Of a stretch of 64,000 nt of DNA, positions 7,899 to 17,067 are shown in pieces (positions within the stretch are counted from its first letter, which is position 1; each line of letters starts with the position of its first letter). The DNA comes from Nocardioides oleivorans (GTDB taxonomy: Bacteria > Actinomycetota > Actinomycetes > Propionibacteriales > Nocardioidaceae). A program made the translations under genes and the position numbers. A model generated the notes under the pieces. That model searched no databases. It was not told where the DNA came from and saw only the letters and a program-made list of their open reading frames with translations. The stretch lies in NCBI RefSeq assembly GCF_004137255.1, contig NZ_SDWT01000001.1, positions 186,001-250,000 of the forward strand. The letters run 5' to 3'.

Positions 7899-8261
7899 TC
7901 AGTCGGTCTGGGTGAGCACCCGCAGGTGCCCTCGCTTGGCGCCGCGCGTCGGGTCGTCGGTGGAGTGCAGCGGCGCCGCGACCGGTGCCGGACGGGCCGC
8001 CTCGCGGACCGCGTCGGCAAGGGCGAGCAGGTCGTCGCTGCTCGGGCCGGGGGCCTGCCGGTCGGACGCGAGCCGGATCACCTCCCACCCGCGCGGCGCG
8101 GACAGCCGCTCGCTGTGCACGTCGCAGAGGTCGTAGGCGTGCGGCTCCGCGTAGGTGGCGAGCGGGCCCAGGACGGCGGTCTGGTCGGCGTAGACATAGG
8201 TCAGCGTGTTGACCGCGGAACGACCGCAGGCCGTGCGCGAACACCGACGGGCAAGACTCAC
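7899..8261 (-). CDS. DUF3499 family protein (Rv3258c-like)
   Basis: A 120-residue protein starting at GTG 8261 (SLARRCSRTACGRSAVNTLT). Cys at residues 7 and 12 and a later YDLCDVHSERL resemble a zinc-binding knuckle and match DUF3499, a family restricted to actinobacteria. The GWEVIRL segment is also typical. It is the first gene of the operon with the Trm112-like and SIS genes and is divergent from the zincin-like gene, with 49 bp between starts. Function unknown. Confidence 0.85.
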   Translation of the reverse strand: MSLARRCSRTACGRSAVNTLTYVYADQTAVLGPLATYAEPHAYDLCDVHSERLSAPRGWEVIRLASDRQAPGPSSDDLLALADAVREAARPAPVAAPLHSTDDPTRGAKRGHLRVLTQTD

Positions 8262-8310
8262 GGCGCCGACGCTACCCGCCGCACCCGCACCCGACGCTTA
8301 GGCTCGCGGC

Positions 8311-8736
8311 GTGAGTGATGACGTGCGCCGCACCCGCGACCGCCGGGGCCGCGGCATGCGGGGGCCGGGCGTCGTGCCCGACCGACCCGGCACCCCGGCC
8401 CTGCGCACCCCGCGCCAGAAGTTCGACCAGCTGGTGCTCGACGTCGTCACCCCGCTCGACGAGCGCTGGCAGCGCCACCTCGGGCTCGTCGAGTACGCCG
8501 TCGAGGACGCGCCGATGCTGCCCGACGACTGGGGCGACGACACCGTCCCGCTCTCCTCGCTGGTGCGCGGCAAGGGCCAGGCGCCGACCCGGCTGGTGCT
8601 GTTCCGCCGCCCGATCGAGCACCGGGCGACCAGCCGCGACGAGCTCGAGGCGATGGTGCACACCGTCGTGGTCGAGCAGATCGCCGAGCTGCTCAACCTC
8701 ACGCCGGGCCAGGTGGACGAGCGCTACGAGGACTGA
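8311..8736 (+). CDS. zincin-like metallopeptidase-family protein with a degenerate active site (Rv3259-like)
   Basis: A 141-residue protein of the family annotated as possibly metal-dependent peptidase (zincin_1). A basic N-terminal tail of about 25 residues precedes the domain. Where the family normally shows HExxH, this protein has VHTVVVEQIAELLNL, so both metal-binding His and catalytic Glu positions are not preserved as a motif. The gene order DUF3499 / this gene / whiB2 / fbiA matches M. tuberculosis Rv3258c-Rv3262, which supports the assignment. It is probably non-catalytic. The end lies 6 bp from the convergent DUF5719 gene. Confidence 0.78.
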   Translation: MSDDVRRTRDRRGRGMRGPGVVPDRPGTPALRTPRQKFDQLVLDVVTPLDERWQRHLGLVEYAVEDAPMLPDDWGDDTVPLSSLVRGKGQAPTRLVLFRRPIEHRATSRDELEAMVHTVVVEQIAELLNLTPGQVDERYED

Positions 8737-8742
8737 CGACGC

Positions 8743-10140
8743 CTAGCGCTGGGCCGGGCGCACGTCCGGCACCTGGCTGGTCGTCCCGAGCTGGCTGAGC
8801 GGCAGGAACGACAGCCCGCCGTCGGCGACCTCCAGCGACACGACGGCGCCCGAGCGCTCGAGCCGCACGAGCGCCAGCACGGCGTCGTCGGGCAGGTTGA
8901 CCCGCGCCGCGGTGCCGGCGTCGATCTCGATCCGGCGCTCGCGGACGACCTCCGCGCCCTCGGCGTCCCACGCCCGCAGCACCAGCACGCCGGGCGCGGT
9001 GGCTCCGGCGACGACGAGCTTCTTCGTGCCCGCCGGGAGTGCCGCGGCCGTCTCGGAGGTGACCGTCGCACCGGCGCTCGCGAGGGCGAGGTCGCCGGCG
9101 GTCTGCGTGCGCAGGCTCGCCGTCACGGGTCCCGTCGCGTCGAGGCGGAGGGCCTGCACGCCGGCGAGGGTGCGCCCGCGCAGCACGCCGCCGAGGTCGA
9201 CCTCGGTGACCGAGGCGGGCGCCAGCGTGACCTCCTCGAGGCCCGACGGCGCGAACTCGCTCTCCCCGCTCACCAGCTTGATCGTGACCCGCTCCTCGCT
9301 GTCGCCGGGGTTGGCCAGCGTCAGGACGCGGTCGGCGCGCGTGCTCCCCACGCCGACGACGTACGACGTCGTGGCGGGCGCAGCCTGCCCCGGCAGCCAC
9401 TCGCGGACCGGCTTGTCACGCCCGAGCGGGTCGATCGTGTCGACCACGCTCGCAGCGAGCCGGCCGCGCGAGACGAGCACCTGCGCGGCGAGCGCGTCGC
9501 GGTTGGGGGTGACGTCGGAGAGGTCGAACGTGACCGAGCGGCCTCCGGGCACGCGGACGCCCCGCAGGGCGGGCGCGTCGACGAGGCCGCTGCCGTCCCA
9601 GACGGACACGTCGGCCACCGCGGGACCCTTGTCGGGGTTGACCAGCGTCAGCGTGGACGCGTGCTCCGCCGAGGCGCCCAGGCCGGTGAACCACCGCTCG
9701 GGGGCGGGCTGGTCGCAGCCGGTGGCCGAACCGCCACCGGAGCGTGAGACGACCAGGCCGGGAGCGAGCTCGCCGGTGCCGCCGACCACGACCGTCGAGC
9801 GCTCCTCGCGCGCGGCGACGCCGTCGACGAGCGACTCGGTGTCGTCGTCGCGGCCGACCCGCAGGGCGAGGTCGCCCGACCCGAGCCCGGTGCTGCCGAA
9901 GCGGACCTCAGCGGCAGCGGCGAGCTGGGGCGGGCAGACCGCGGTGGTCCGGTCGAGGGGCGCACCGGTCGGGTCGTAGGTCGTCGGTTGCTCGGTGGCG
10001 GGCCGCACGACGGCGAGCGCAGCGATGGTGAGGAGCGGGATCAGGACGGCCAGCACCGTGAGCGCGGACGGTCGCCTGCCGGTGGCAGCGGCGATCCGCC
10101 GACGGCCCTCGGCGGGCGGGTTCGGGGTGGGCTCAGTCAT
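8743..10140 (-). CDS. DUF5719 membrane-anchored extracellular protein
   Basis: A 465-residue protein. A cytosolic Pro-rich N-terminus is followed by one transmembrane helix (ALTVLAVLIPLLTIAALAVV, about residues 26-45) and a long extracytoplasmic part rich in short beta repeats. This is the DUF5719 architecture found in actinobacteria downstream of a large glycosyltransferase. The ATG at 10140 overlaps the end of that upstream gene by 8 bp, so the two are translationally coupled. It may assist export or decoration of a surface glycan, an inference from position only. Confidence 0.8.
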   Translation of the reverse strand: MTEPTPNPPAEGRRRIAAATGRRPSALTVLAVLIPLLTIAALAVVRPATEQPTTYDPTGAPLDRTTAVCPPQLAAAAEVRFGSTGLGSGDLALRVGRDDDTESLVDGVAAREERSTVVVGGTGELAPGLVVSRSGGGSATGCDQPAPERWFTGLGASAEHASTLTLVNPDKGPAVADVSVWDGSGLVDAPALRGVRVPGGRSVTFDLSDVTPNRDALAAQVLVSRGRLAASVVDTIDPLGRDKPVREWLPGQAAPATTSYVVGVGSTRADRVLTLANPGDSEERVTIKLVSGESEFAPSGLEEVTLAPASVTEVDLGGVLRGRTLAGVQALRLDATGPVTASLRTQTAGDLALASAGATVTSETAAALPAGTKKLVVAGATAPGVLVLRAWDAEGAEVVRERRIEIDAGTAARVNLPDDAVLALVRLERSGAVVSLEVADGGLSFLPLSQLGTTSQVPDVRPAQR

Positions 10141-13084
10141 CGGCGCGCTCCTCCCTCCGGGTCCGGATCGTGGGCGCGGCCAGCACGAGGGCGAGCAGGA
10201 TCGCGATGCCCTGCACGACGAGCAGCGCCGTGCGCCACCACGACGTGCGGCCGTCCAGTGCGGACGCGTCCAGCGGACGGTCGACCCGCCACGCCCGGGT
10301 GGTGCGGTCCTCGGCGCTGGCCTGCTCGAGGCCGGCGGTGGCGTCGAGGAGCGAGGAGATCTCGCCGTCGGCGGGCGAGCTCAGCACGACGTACTCGATG
10401 CCACGCGACCCGAGGGCCGCGACGACACCCGGGGTCGGCGAGGAGACCAGGGTGCGCACCTCGGAGGTGAGCTCGGTGTCCTCGTCGGCGAGCGTGAGGA
10501 TCTCGTCCTCGCCGAGGGTGGTCCCGTCGTCGCGGCGGATCCGGTAGCTGATGCCGTCGTCGACGGAGCCGGCCAGGACCAGCACGCCGTGCTCCTGGCC
10601 GAGCAGCGAGCTCTGCTCCATGTAGGCGGGGACCTGCTGATCGGCGTCGCGCGCGAGCGCGTTGTCGGGCGTGGCGAGCCACCAGCCCAGCCCGCCGAGG
10701 GGTACGACCGCAGCCGCGACCGCGAGTGCGGCGGCGAGCGCTCGCTGCCATGCGGGGTGGTGCTCGTCGAGACGGCGGAGGTAGGCGTCGGCGCCGAGCA
10801 CGACCGCCACCACCGCGGTGCCCTGGAGGATGACGACGAAGAGGCCCAGGCTCGGGCGCGTGGTGACCGCGGGCAGGTCGAGGGTCACGTGGGACAGGAC
10901 GCCGGAGACGACGGCGGCCGCCAGCGCGACCAGCCAGCAGATGACGACCGGCACGCGCGTACGGCGTGGGAGCAGCGCCGCGACGGCGAGCACGCCGAGC
11001 ACGACCCCGAGCCACCACGGTGCGCCGAGGTCGTTGAGCCGTCCGGTGACCAGGCCGTCGAAGGTCACCCGGTCGACGGTGAGCCGACCGGCCTCGAGCA
11101 GGAGGCCGGACGCGGATCCCGTGGTGACGAGCGGGACCAGCCAGGGCGCGAGCAGCACCGGGGTGGCCGCCACCGCGAGCACGGGCGGGCCCCAGCTGTC
11201 GCGCTCCCTCAGCAGCCGCGGTGCGATGACGGCGGCGCCGCCGAGCACGACGGCCGTCGCGAGCAGGGCGAACAGCCAGAACCCGGGCACGAAGGCCGCA
11301 CCCAGCGCGACGAGCAGTGCCGTACGCCATGCGGCGCGCCACCGCCGGTCGCGCTCGGGGTCGACGAACCCGAGCGCCGCATGGGCCGCCCACGGCAGGA
11401 GGCTGGCGACGGCGACGGTGCCGAACCGGCCCTCGGCCCAGGCGCCGGAGGTGATCGGGACGAGCGCGTAGGTCGAGGCTCCCCACACCACGAGCCAGCG
11501 CGGCAGCCCGAGCGGGTCGACGAACCGGCCGACGACCTTGAGCAGCCGCCAGGCGCCCCAGGCCGCGATCGGGACGGCGAGCAGCATCAGGCCCGACACC
11601 ACGGCGCCGGTGTGGCCGAGCAGGAGCGTCGCGGCGAGGGCGAAGGGCAGCACGTAGGCCGGGGCGGGCACGTCGGTGCCGGTGCCGAGCGGGTGCCAGG
11701 TCGCGACGTGCAGGCGCCACCAGTCCCCGGCTGCGGCCGGGACCGGGGACAGCGCGCCGCCGGTGATCGCACCGAAGGCCTCGCGGCCGGCCACGAGCGC
11801 GAGGATCCCGAAGAGCACGAGCACGACGGCCACGGGGTTGGTGAAGAACCGTGCGACGAGGCCGGTGTCGGTGAGGTAGGCCTCCTCGTCGTCCTCGCCG
11901 GAGCCGGCCGTCGACGACCCGCGTCGGTCGTCCCGACCCGCGGGAGCGCCCTCCGGCGCCTTGGCCAGCCGCCGCCGCTCGGCGACGTCGGCGGCCTGGC
12001 TGGTGGCCGCGGACGCGAGGTCGGTGACGAAGTCGAGGCCGTGGCGGTAGGGCAGCCATGTCGGCGCCAGCAGCCGGCGGGCGACGTCCTGCCGGGGCGC
12101 CTCGCCGGCACGGCGACGGGCACGCTCGCGGCGGGCGGCCAGCAGCTGGCGCGGCCGGCCGTGCACCGACAGCGTGGCCGCGAGCTCGTCGAGGGCCTCG
12201 CCCACGGCGCGCACGGCGAGGAAGCCGAGCACCCGCAGGAGCGAGCCGAGGAAGAGCCGGACGTAGTGCCACGCGAAGCCCCGCGCGGACACGTTGGCCA
12301 GCGAGGTGAACAGGGCCGCGCGCCGCTCCTGGTAGTGCGTGTGGCGCCCGGTGAGGGGCGTACGACGGATCCCGCGGTGCGCGGCCTCGGCGTGGAAGAC
12401 GACCGACTTCGGCACCACCATCGTGCGGTGGCCGGCGAGGGCGGCGCGCCAGCCGAAGTCGATGTCGTTGCCGAAGATCGGCAGCTCCTCGTCCAGCCCG
12501 CCGAGCGACTCGAGGACCTGGCGCTTGACGAGCATGCCCGCGGTGTTGACCGCGAGGACCTGGCGTACGGCGTCGTGCTGGCCCTGGTCGTACTCGCCGC
12601 GCTCGAGACCGGTCTCGCGCCGACCGGTGCCGCTGATCGTCAGGCCGACCTCGAGCAGGCGTCGCAACGACGGCCACTCCCGGAGCTTCGGTCCGAGGAT
12701 CGCCGCGTCCGGATCGCCCTCCGCGGCAGCGAGGAGCTCGAGCAGCGCGTCGGGGTCGGGGTTGCTGTCGTCGTGGAGCAGCCAGACCCACTCGGGCTCG
12801 TCGGGGGCCTCGGGATCGGGAGCCAGCGCAGGCGCGATCTCGAGGCCACGGCGCACGGCCGCCGGATAGCTGGTGGAGCCGGGGACCACGTCGACGACGA
12901 GTCGGTCACCGGTGAACCCGGCGCCGGCGAGGTGGTCGCGGACCAGGGCGACGCTGTCGTCACGGCTCGTCGTGTCGACGGCGACGACGCGGTCGGGCGG
13001 GAGGGTCTGCCCGCTCAGACCGGCGAGGACTGCGGGGAGCCATCGCGCTCCGTCATGACTGACGAGAAGCGCGGTGACGGACAC
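10133..13084 (-). CDS. giant family 2 glycosyltransferase with polytopic membrane C-terminus
   Basis: A 983-residue protein. The first 300 residues are a GT2 domain: VTALLVSHDGARWLPAVLAG, an Asp-containing WVWLLHDDSNPDPDALLELL (the DxD-like site near residue 105), and GNDIDFGWRAALAGH as the ED/DD acceptor motif. After a charged linker, about ten to twelve hydrophobic helices cover residues 420-800, followed by an extracytoplasmic C-terminal part and a final membrane helix. The start is GTG at 13084. It lies directly downstream of whiB and overlaps DUF5719 by 8 bp. The role, likely surface-polysaccharide glycosyl transfer, is inferred from domain order. Confidence 0.85.
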   Translation of the reverse strand: MSVTALLVSHDGARWLPAVLAGLSGQTLPPDRVVAVDTTSRDDSVALVRDHLAGAGFTGDRLVVDVVPGSTSYPAAVRRGLEIAPALAPDPEAPDEPEWVWLLHDDSNPDPDALLELLAAAEGDPDAAILGPKLREWPSLRRLLEVGLTISGTGRRETGLERGEYDQGQHDAVRQVLAVNTAGMLVKRQVLESLGGLDEELPIFGNDIDFGWRAALAGHRTMVVPKSVVFHAEAAHRGIRRTPLTGRHTHYQERRAALFTSLANVSARGFAWHYVRLFLGSLLRVLGFLAVRAVGEALDELAATLSVHGRPRQLLAARRERARRRAGEAPRQDVARRLLAPTWLPYRHGLDFVTDLASAATSQAADVAERRRLAKAPEGAPAGRDDRRGSSTAGSGEDDEEAYLTDTGLVARFFTNPVAVVLVLFGILALVAGREAFGAITGGALSPVPAAAGDWWRLHVATWHPLGTGTDVPAPAYVLPFALAATLLLGHTGAVVSGLMLLAVPIAAWGAWRLLKVVGRFVDPLGLPRWLVVWGASTYALVPITSGAWAEGRFGTVAVASLLPWAAHAALGFVDPERDRRWRAAWRTALLVALGAAFVPGFWLFALLATAVVLGGAAVIAPRLLRERDSWGPPVLAVAATPVLLAPWLVPLVTTGSASGLLLEAGRLTVDRVTFDGLVTGRLNDLGAPWWLGVVLGVLAVAALLPRRTRVPVVICWLVALAAAVVSGVLSHVTLDLPAVTTRPSLGLFVVILQGTAVVAVVLGADAYLRRLDEHHPAWQRALAAALAVAAAVVPLGGLGWWLATPDNALARDADQQVPAYMEQSSLLGQEHGVLVLAGSVDDGISYRIRRDDGTTLGEDEILTLADEDTELTSEVRTLVSSPTPGVVAALGSRGIEYVVLSSPADGEISSLLDATAGLEQASAEDRTTRAWRVDRPLDASALDGRTSWWRTALLVVQGIAILLALVLAAPTIRTRREERADD

Positions 13085-13131
13085 CGGAGCACCTTAGCGA
13101 GGGCCCCCACGCCCTCAAAAAGTCGATCGGC

Positions 13132-13392
13132 TCAGCCGACGGCGCTCTTCTTGAGCTTGCGGCGCTCGCGCTCGGACAGGCCGCCCCAGATGCCGAAGCG
13201 CTCGTCGTTCATCAGTGCGGACTCGAGGCAGTCGTCGCGGACCTCGCACGTCAGGCAGACCTTCTTGGCCTCCCTGGTGGAGCCGCCCTTCTCGGGGAAG
13301 AACGCCTCGGGGTCCGTCTGCGCGCACAGTGCGCGGTCCTGCCAACCGAGGTCCTCCCCCTCGGGCTCGAGGAGAAACAGCTCTGTCCTCAT
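13132..13392 (-). CDS. whiB2: WhiB2-type iron-sulfur transcriptional regulator
   Basis: An 86-residue WhiB protein. The four cluster-binding cysteines are C23, C46, C49 and C55, followed by the G(I/V)WGG turn at residues 67-71 and a basic RERRKLKK tail for DNA contact. The position divergent from fbiA and next to DUF3499 and zincin-like genes is that of whiB2/whmD in mycobacteria and whiB in streptomycetes, which control septation and differentiation. ATG at 13392. The 159-bp divergent region to fbiA must carry its promoter; no operator was recognised there. Confidence 0.93.
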   Translation of the reverse strand: MRTELFLLEPEGEDLGWQDRALCAQTDPEAFFPEKGGSTREAKKVCLTCEVRDDCLESALMNDERFGIWGGLSERERRKLKKSAVG

Positions 13393-13551
13393 GACCTTCG
13401 CCTCTTTTCGACCCTAGTGATGCTGCGACCCGCGTCGTCGTCCCGAAGGCGTCTCAGAACTGAACGACACTGTGGGAATTACATGCCTGTCGTGCACCGC
13501 AAGTCAAGCCCGGATCTGATATGGCCATTCCGCTTCGGGCAGGCTTGTCCT

Positions 13552-14574
13552 ATGTCATCATCCGCATCCACGCTCAGCCGTATCACCGTCCTGTCCGGCG
13601 GTGTCGGCGGGGCCCGGTTCCTCCAGGGACTCCTCCACGGCCTCCGCACCGGCGCGGTGCCGGGCGGCTCCGCCGACACCGAGGTCACCGTCGTCGCCAA
13701 CACCGCCGACGACTGGTGGATCCACGGCCTCAAGGTCTGCCCCGACCTCGACACCGTGATGTACACCCTCGGCGACGGCATCGACGTCGAGCGCGGCTGG
13801 GGGCGGCGCGAGGAGACCTGGAGCGCGAAGACCGAGCTGGAGGCCTACGGCGTGGAGCCGACGTGGTTCGGCCTCGGCGACCGCGACATCGCCACCCACC
13901 TCGTCCGCACCCAGATGCTCGAGGCCGGCTACACCCTCTCCCAGGTCACCGAGGCGCTGTGCCGCCGCTGGCAGCCGGGCGTGCGGCTGCTGCCGATGAG
14001 CGACGACCGCGTCGAGACGCACATCGCCGTGGCCGACCCCGACAGCCCGAGCGGGCGCAAGGTCATCCACTTCCAGGAGTACTGGGTACGGCTGCACGCC
14101 GAGGTCCCGGCCGAGGCCGTGCTCGTCGTCGGCCAGGACGCCGCCACCCCGGCACCCGGCGTGCTCGAGGCGATCACCGACACCGACCTCGTCGTGCTGC
14201 CCCCGTCGAACCCGGTCGTCTCGGTGGGCACCATCCTCGGCGTGCCCGGCATCCGCGACGCGGTCCGCGGCACGCCCGCTCCCGTGGTGGGGGTCTCCCC
14301 CATCGTCGGCGGCACCCACGTGCACGGCATGGCCCGCCAGATGCTCACCAGCGTCGGCGTCGAGGTCAGCGCCGCCGGCGTCGGCACCCACTACGGCGCC
14401 CGCTCGCACGGGGGCGTCCTCGACGGCTGGCTCGTCGACGAAGGTGACGCCGCCGAGGTCGCCGCCCTCGAGGAGGCCGGGCTCCGGGCGCGCGCGGTGC
14501 CGCTGATGATGTCCGGGCCCGACGCGACCGCGGCGATGGCTGCCGCCGCCGTCTCGCTCGTGGCGCCGCAGTGA
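13552..14574 (+). CDS. fbiA: phosphoenolpyruvate/2-phospho-L-lactate transferase (F420 biosynthesis, FbiA/CofD)
   Basis: A 340-residue protein with the CofD signature [20 protein letters not shown], then [27 protein letters not shown] (the Asn-Thr and Asp region that binds metal and nucleotide), and [15 protein letters not shown] near residue 225. It transfers the phospho-enolpyruvyl/lactyl moiety from a GDP-activated donor to the deazaflavin Fo, giving (dehydro-)F420-0. ATG at 13552 begins the conserved domain; the open frame continues upstream without a better start. It overlaps fbiB by GTGA. Confidence 0.93.
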   Translation: MSSSASTLSRITVLSGGVGGARFLQGLLHGLRTGAVPGGSADTEVTVVANTADDWWIHGLKVCPDLDTVMYTLGDGIDVERGWGRREETWSAKTELEAYGVEPTWFGLGDRDIATHLVRTQMLEAGYTLSQVTEALCRRWQPGVRLLPMSDDRVETHIAVADPDSPSGRKVIHFQEYWVRLHAEVPAEAVLVVGQDAATPAPGVLEAITDTDLVVLPPSNPVVSVGTILGVPGIRDAVRGTPAPVVGVSPIVGGTHVHGMARQMLTSVGVEVSAAGVGTHYGARSHGGVLDGWLVDEGDAAEVAALEEAGLRARAVPLMMSGPDATAAMAAAAVSLVAPQ

Positions 14575-15479
14575 GCCACCTCGAGGTCTGGGCGCCCGAC
14601 GGGCTCCCCGAGGTCCGCCCGGGCGACGACCTCGCCGGGCTGGTGCTCGGTGCGTGCGACCTGCGCGACGGTGACGTCGTGTCGGTCACCAGCAAGGTGG
14701 TCAGCAAGGCCGAGGGCCGCACGCGCGGGGGCGACCGCGAGGAGGCGATCGACGAGGAGAGCCTGCGGGTCCTCGCGCGCCGCGGCCCGACCCGGATCGT
14801 GCGGCACCGGCTCGGCCTGACGATGGCGGCGGCCGGCGTCGACGCCTCCAACGTCGATCCCGGCACGATCGTGCTGCTCCCGCTCGACCCCGACGCCTCG
14901 GCGCGGTCCCTGCGACGCGAGCTGCTGGCCCGAGGTGGGGTCAACGTGGCCGTGGTCGTCACCGACACGGCGGGCCGTGCGTGGCGTGAGGGCCAGACCG
15001 ACATCGCGATCGGGGCCGCCGGGCTCCGGGTCGCCGAGGACTTCGCCGGGCGCACCGACGGCTACGGCAACCAGCTCGCCGTCACCCTCCCCGCCGTCGC
15101 CGACGAGCTGGCGGGAGCGGCCGAGCTCGTCCAGGGCAAGCTCGGTGGCCGTCCCGTCGCGGTGGTCCGCGGTCGGCGCGACCTCGTCCTGCCGCCCGGC
15201 GAGGACGGCCCCGGCGCCACCTCCCTCGTCCGCCCCGAGGGCGCGGACCTGTTCGGCTGGGGCGCCCGCGAGGCCGTCGTACGTGCCCTGGCCGGGGACG
15301 ACGACGACCGCGTCCCGTTCGGCGCGAGGTCCTCGCCCGAGGAGCTCGCCGCGGCCCTCGTGCGGCTGCCGGACCCGAACGACCCCACCGCCGTCGCGGC
15401 GGTCCGCTTCGCCCACGGGTGGCTGCCCGCGGACGCGCGGGGGGACAGCGACTGCGACGGATCACCGACCACTACGTAG
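14571..15479 (+). CDS. fbiB: F420-0:gamma-glutamyl ligase, CofE domain only (short FbiB)
   Basis: A 302-residue protein with the CofE fold: [17 protein letters not shown] near residue 40, [20 protein letters not shown] near residue 128 and [11 protein letters not shown] near residue 195. It adds glutamates to F420-0 in the cytosol. Mycobacterial FbiB is about 450 residues with a C-terminal FMN nitroreductase-like domain that reduces dehydro-F420; here the protein ends after about 60 unremarkable residues, so that domain is absent. The start is GTG at 14571, overlapping fbiA by 4 bp. No fbiC or fbiD was seen in the window. Confidence 0.9.
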   Translation: MSHLEVWAPDGLPEVRPGDDLAGLVLGACDLRDGDVVSVTSKVVSKAEGRTRGGDREEAIDEESLRVLARRGPTRIVRHRLGLTMAAAGVDASNVDPGTIVLLPLDPDASARSLRRELLARGGVNVAVVVTDTAGRAWREGQTDIAIGAAGLRVAEDFAGRTDGYGNQLAVTLPAVADELAGAAELVQGKLGGRPVAVVRGRRDLVLPPGEDGPGATSLVRPEGADLFGWGAREAVVRALAGDDDDRVPFGARSSPEELAAALVRLPDPNDPTAVAAVRFAHGWLPADARGDSDCDGSPTTT

Positions 15480-15560
15480 ACTCTGCCAGCGCAGCACCGG
15501 CGTACCCGTCTGTTCCGCGCCGTCCAGCGACGATCCAGCGACCGAGAGACTCCGAGCACC

Positions 15561-16301
15561 GTGGCCAAGAAGGCAGCAAAGACCGACCGTCAGGCGGTCA
15601 TCGACTCCATCCGCTCCCAGCAGTCGAAGCGGGAGAACCGCCGCGGCCTGGCGATCGTCGGCGTGTGCGTCACGGTCGCGGTCGTGATCATCGGCGCGGC
15701 CGCGTTCAAGCCCGTCAAGGACTGGTACGACCTGCGCTCCTACGCCTCGGACTCCCTGAGCGACATCGGCGCCAAGGCCTCGGTGTGCCAGAAGGTCACC
15801 ACCAAGGCGGCCGAGGGCAACCAGGACCACGTCGAGGTCGGCACGCCGATGACCTACCCCGACGCCCCGCCGGCCTTCGGCCAGCACTGGAACATGTGGG
15901 ACACGATGGACCGCAAGCTCTACACGGTCTCCGACCGTCCCGAGCTCGGTGAGCTCGTCCACAACCTCGAGCACGGCTACACGATCCTCTGGTACGACAA
16001 GACGATCCAGGACAGCTCCAGCAAGATGGACGTCCTGCGCGGCATCGCCTCCAAGCTCCAGGGCACGACCAACCTGCGCGACAAGTTCAAGGCCGTGCCG
16101 TGGGAGTCCAAGGACGGCAAGGCGTTCCCCAAGGGCCAGCACGTCGCCTTCACGCACTGGTCGGTCGGCGGCGTCGGCGAGACCGATGCCTCCAAGCAGG
16201 TCGGCGTGTGGCAGTACTGCTCGGACCTCAGCGGTGCCGCCCTCGACACCTTCATGACCGACTACCCCTACATGGACTCCCCGGAGCCCACGGTCGTCTG
16301 A
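15561..16301 (+). CDS. DUF3105 single-pass membrane protein
   Basis: A 246-residue protein. A basic cytosolic N-terminus (MAKKAAKTDRQAVIDSIRSQ) and one transmembrane helix (LAIVGVCVTVAVVIIGAAAF, about residues 31-50) lead to an external DUF3105 domain with HVEVGTPMTYPDAPPAFGQH, HNLEHGYTILWYD and QYCSDLSG. The conserved histidines and two cysteines suggest metal or redox binding, which is unproven. The start is GTG at 15561. It lies 81 bp after fbiB and 19 bp before the TIGR03089 gene. Confidence 0.85.
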   Translation: MAKKAAKTDRQAVIDSIRSQQSKRENRRGLAIVGVCVTVAVVIIGAAAFKPVKDWYDLRSYASDSLSDIGAKASVCQKVTTKAAEGNQDHVEVGTPMTYPDAPPAFGQHWNMWDTMDRKLYTVSDRPELGELVHNLEHGYTILWYDKTIQDSSSKMDVLRGIASKLQGTTNLRDKFKAVPWESKDGKAFPKGQHVAFTHWSVGGVGETDASKQVGVWQYCSDLSGAALDTFMTDYPYMDSPEPTVV

Positions 16302-16320
16302 GGCCGAGGCCTCTCCCCCC

Positions 16321-17052
16321 ATGAGCACCTTCGCCGAGGTCCTCGCCGCCCAGCTGCGGCGGGATCCCGGGCGTCCGCTGGTCACCTTCTACGACCACGC
16401 CACCGACGAGCGCGTCGAGCTGTCCGTGACGACGTACGCCAACTGGGTGGCCAAGGCGTCCGGGCTGCTGACCGACGTGGCCGACCTCGAGCGCGGGATG
16501 ACGCTGCGCGTGGACCTGCCCCCGCACTGGCTCTCGACGGTGTTCCTCGGTGCCGCCTGGACGATCGGGCTGCGCGTGACGACGTCCGCTGGGCCCGACG
16601 CGGTCGTGTGCGGGCCCGAGGGCCTCGACACGTGGTCGGCCCGCACCGGTGACATCCCGGTGCTGGCGTGCAGCCTGCGACCCCTCGGCACCCGCTTCGC
16701 CGAGCCGCTGCCGAGCGGGGTCCTCGACGTCGGCGTGGAGATCTGGGCGCAGCCCGACGGGTTCGCCGCGTGGGACCCGCCCGGCGAGGACGACCTCGCC
16801 ACCGACGACCTCACCCAGCGCGAGCTCCTGGACCCGGCGCGGCACTCCACGAACGACCTGACGGCCGCCGTCGGGAGCTCTCTCACCGACGGCGGCCGTC
16901 TTCTGTCGGTGACGGACCCGGCTTCCCCACCAGGAACCGCCACCTTCACCGAGCCCCTCGTGAGAGGTGGCTCGCTGGTCCTCGTCCGCCATCCCGACCC
17001 GGCTCGCCTCGACGGCGTGTACGACGCCGAACGGGCGACTGCCCGGGCCTGA
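16321..17052 (+). CDS. TIGR03089 family protein (short adenylate-forming-enzyme relative)
   Basis: A 243-residue protein resembling the N-terminal part of AMP-binding enzymes: FAEVLAAQLRRDPGRPLVTF, DLPPHWLSTVFLGAAWTIGL and a C-terminal PLVRGGSLVLVRHPD. There is no Ser/Thr/Gly-rich AMP-binding loop, so it is probably not an active ligase. This matches the actinobacterial TIGR03089 family of unknown function. The coding sequence contains a 15-bp perfect inverted repeat at 16860-16900. Confidence 0.78.
   Translation: MSTFAEVLAAQLRRDPGRPLVTFYDHATDERVELSVTTYANWVAKASGLLTDVADLERGMTLRVDLPPHWLSTVFLGAAWTIGLRVTTSAGPDAVVCGPEGLDTWSARTGDIPVLACSLRPLGTRFAEPLPSGVLDVGVEIWAQPDGFAAWDPPGEDDLATDDLTQRELLDPARHSTNDLTAAVGSSLTDGGRLLSVTDPASPPGTATFTEPLVRGGSLVLVRHPDPARLDGVYDAERATARA
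16860..16900 (+). repeat. 15-bp perfect inverted repeat inside the TIGR03089 gene
   Basis: GACGGCCGCCGTCGG (16860-16874) and its exact complement (16886-16900) flank an 11-base loop, and TTCTGT follows. The shape is that of an intrinsic terminator, but it lies within the C-terminal coding part of a gene whose downstream residues still match the family. Confidence 0.6.
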
Positions 17053-17067
17053 TCGCGGCCCCTGCGC

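Noticed and set aside
13099..13116. GAGGGC...GCCCTC hairpin after whiB with AAAAA on the plus strand
   Set aside because: Only a 6-bp stem, and on the whiB strand the T-run precedes the hairpin instead of following it, so it is not a convincing terminator.
9995..13417. Very long plus-strand open frame (about 1140 codons) opposite the glycosyltransferase and DUF5719 genes
   Set aside because: A GC-rich shadow with low-complexity Arg/Gly/Asp composition and no family motif. The minus-strand genes have clear GT2, membrane and DUF5719 features.
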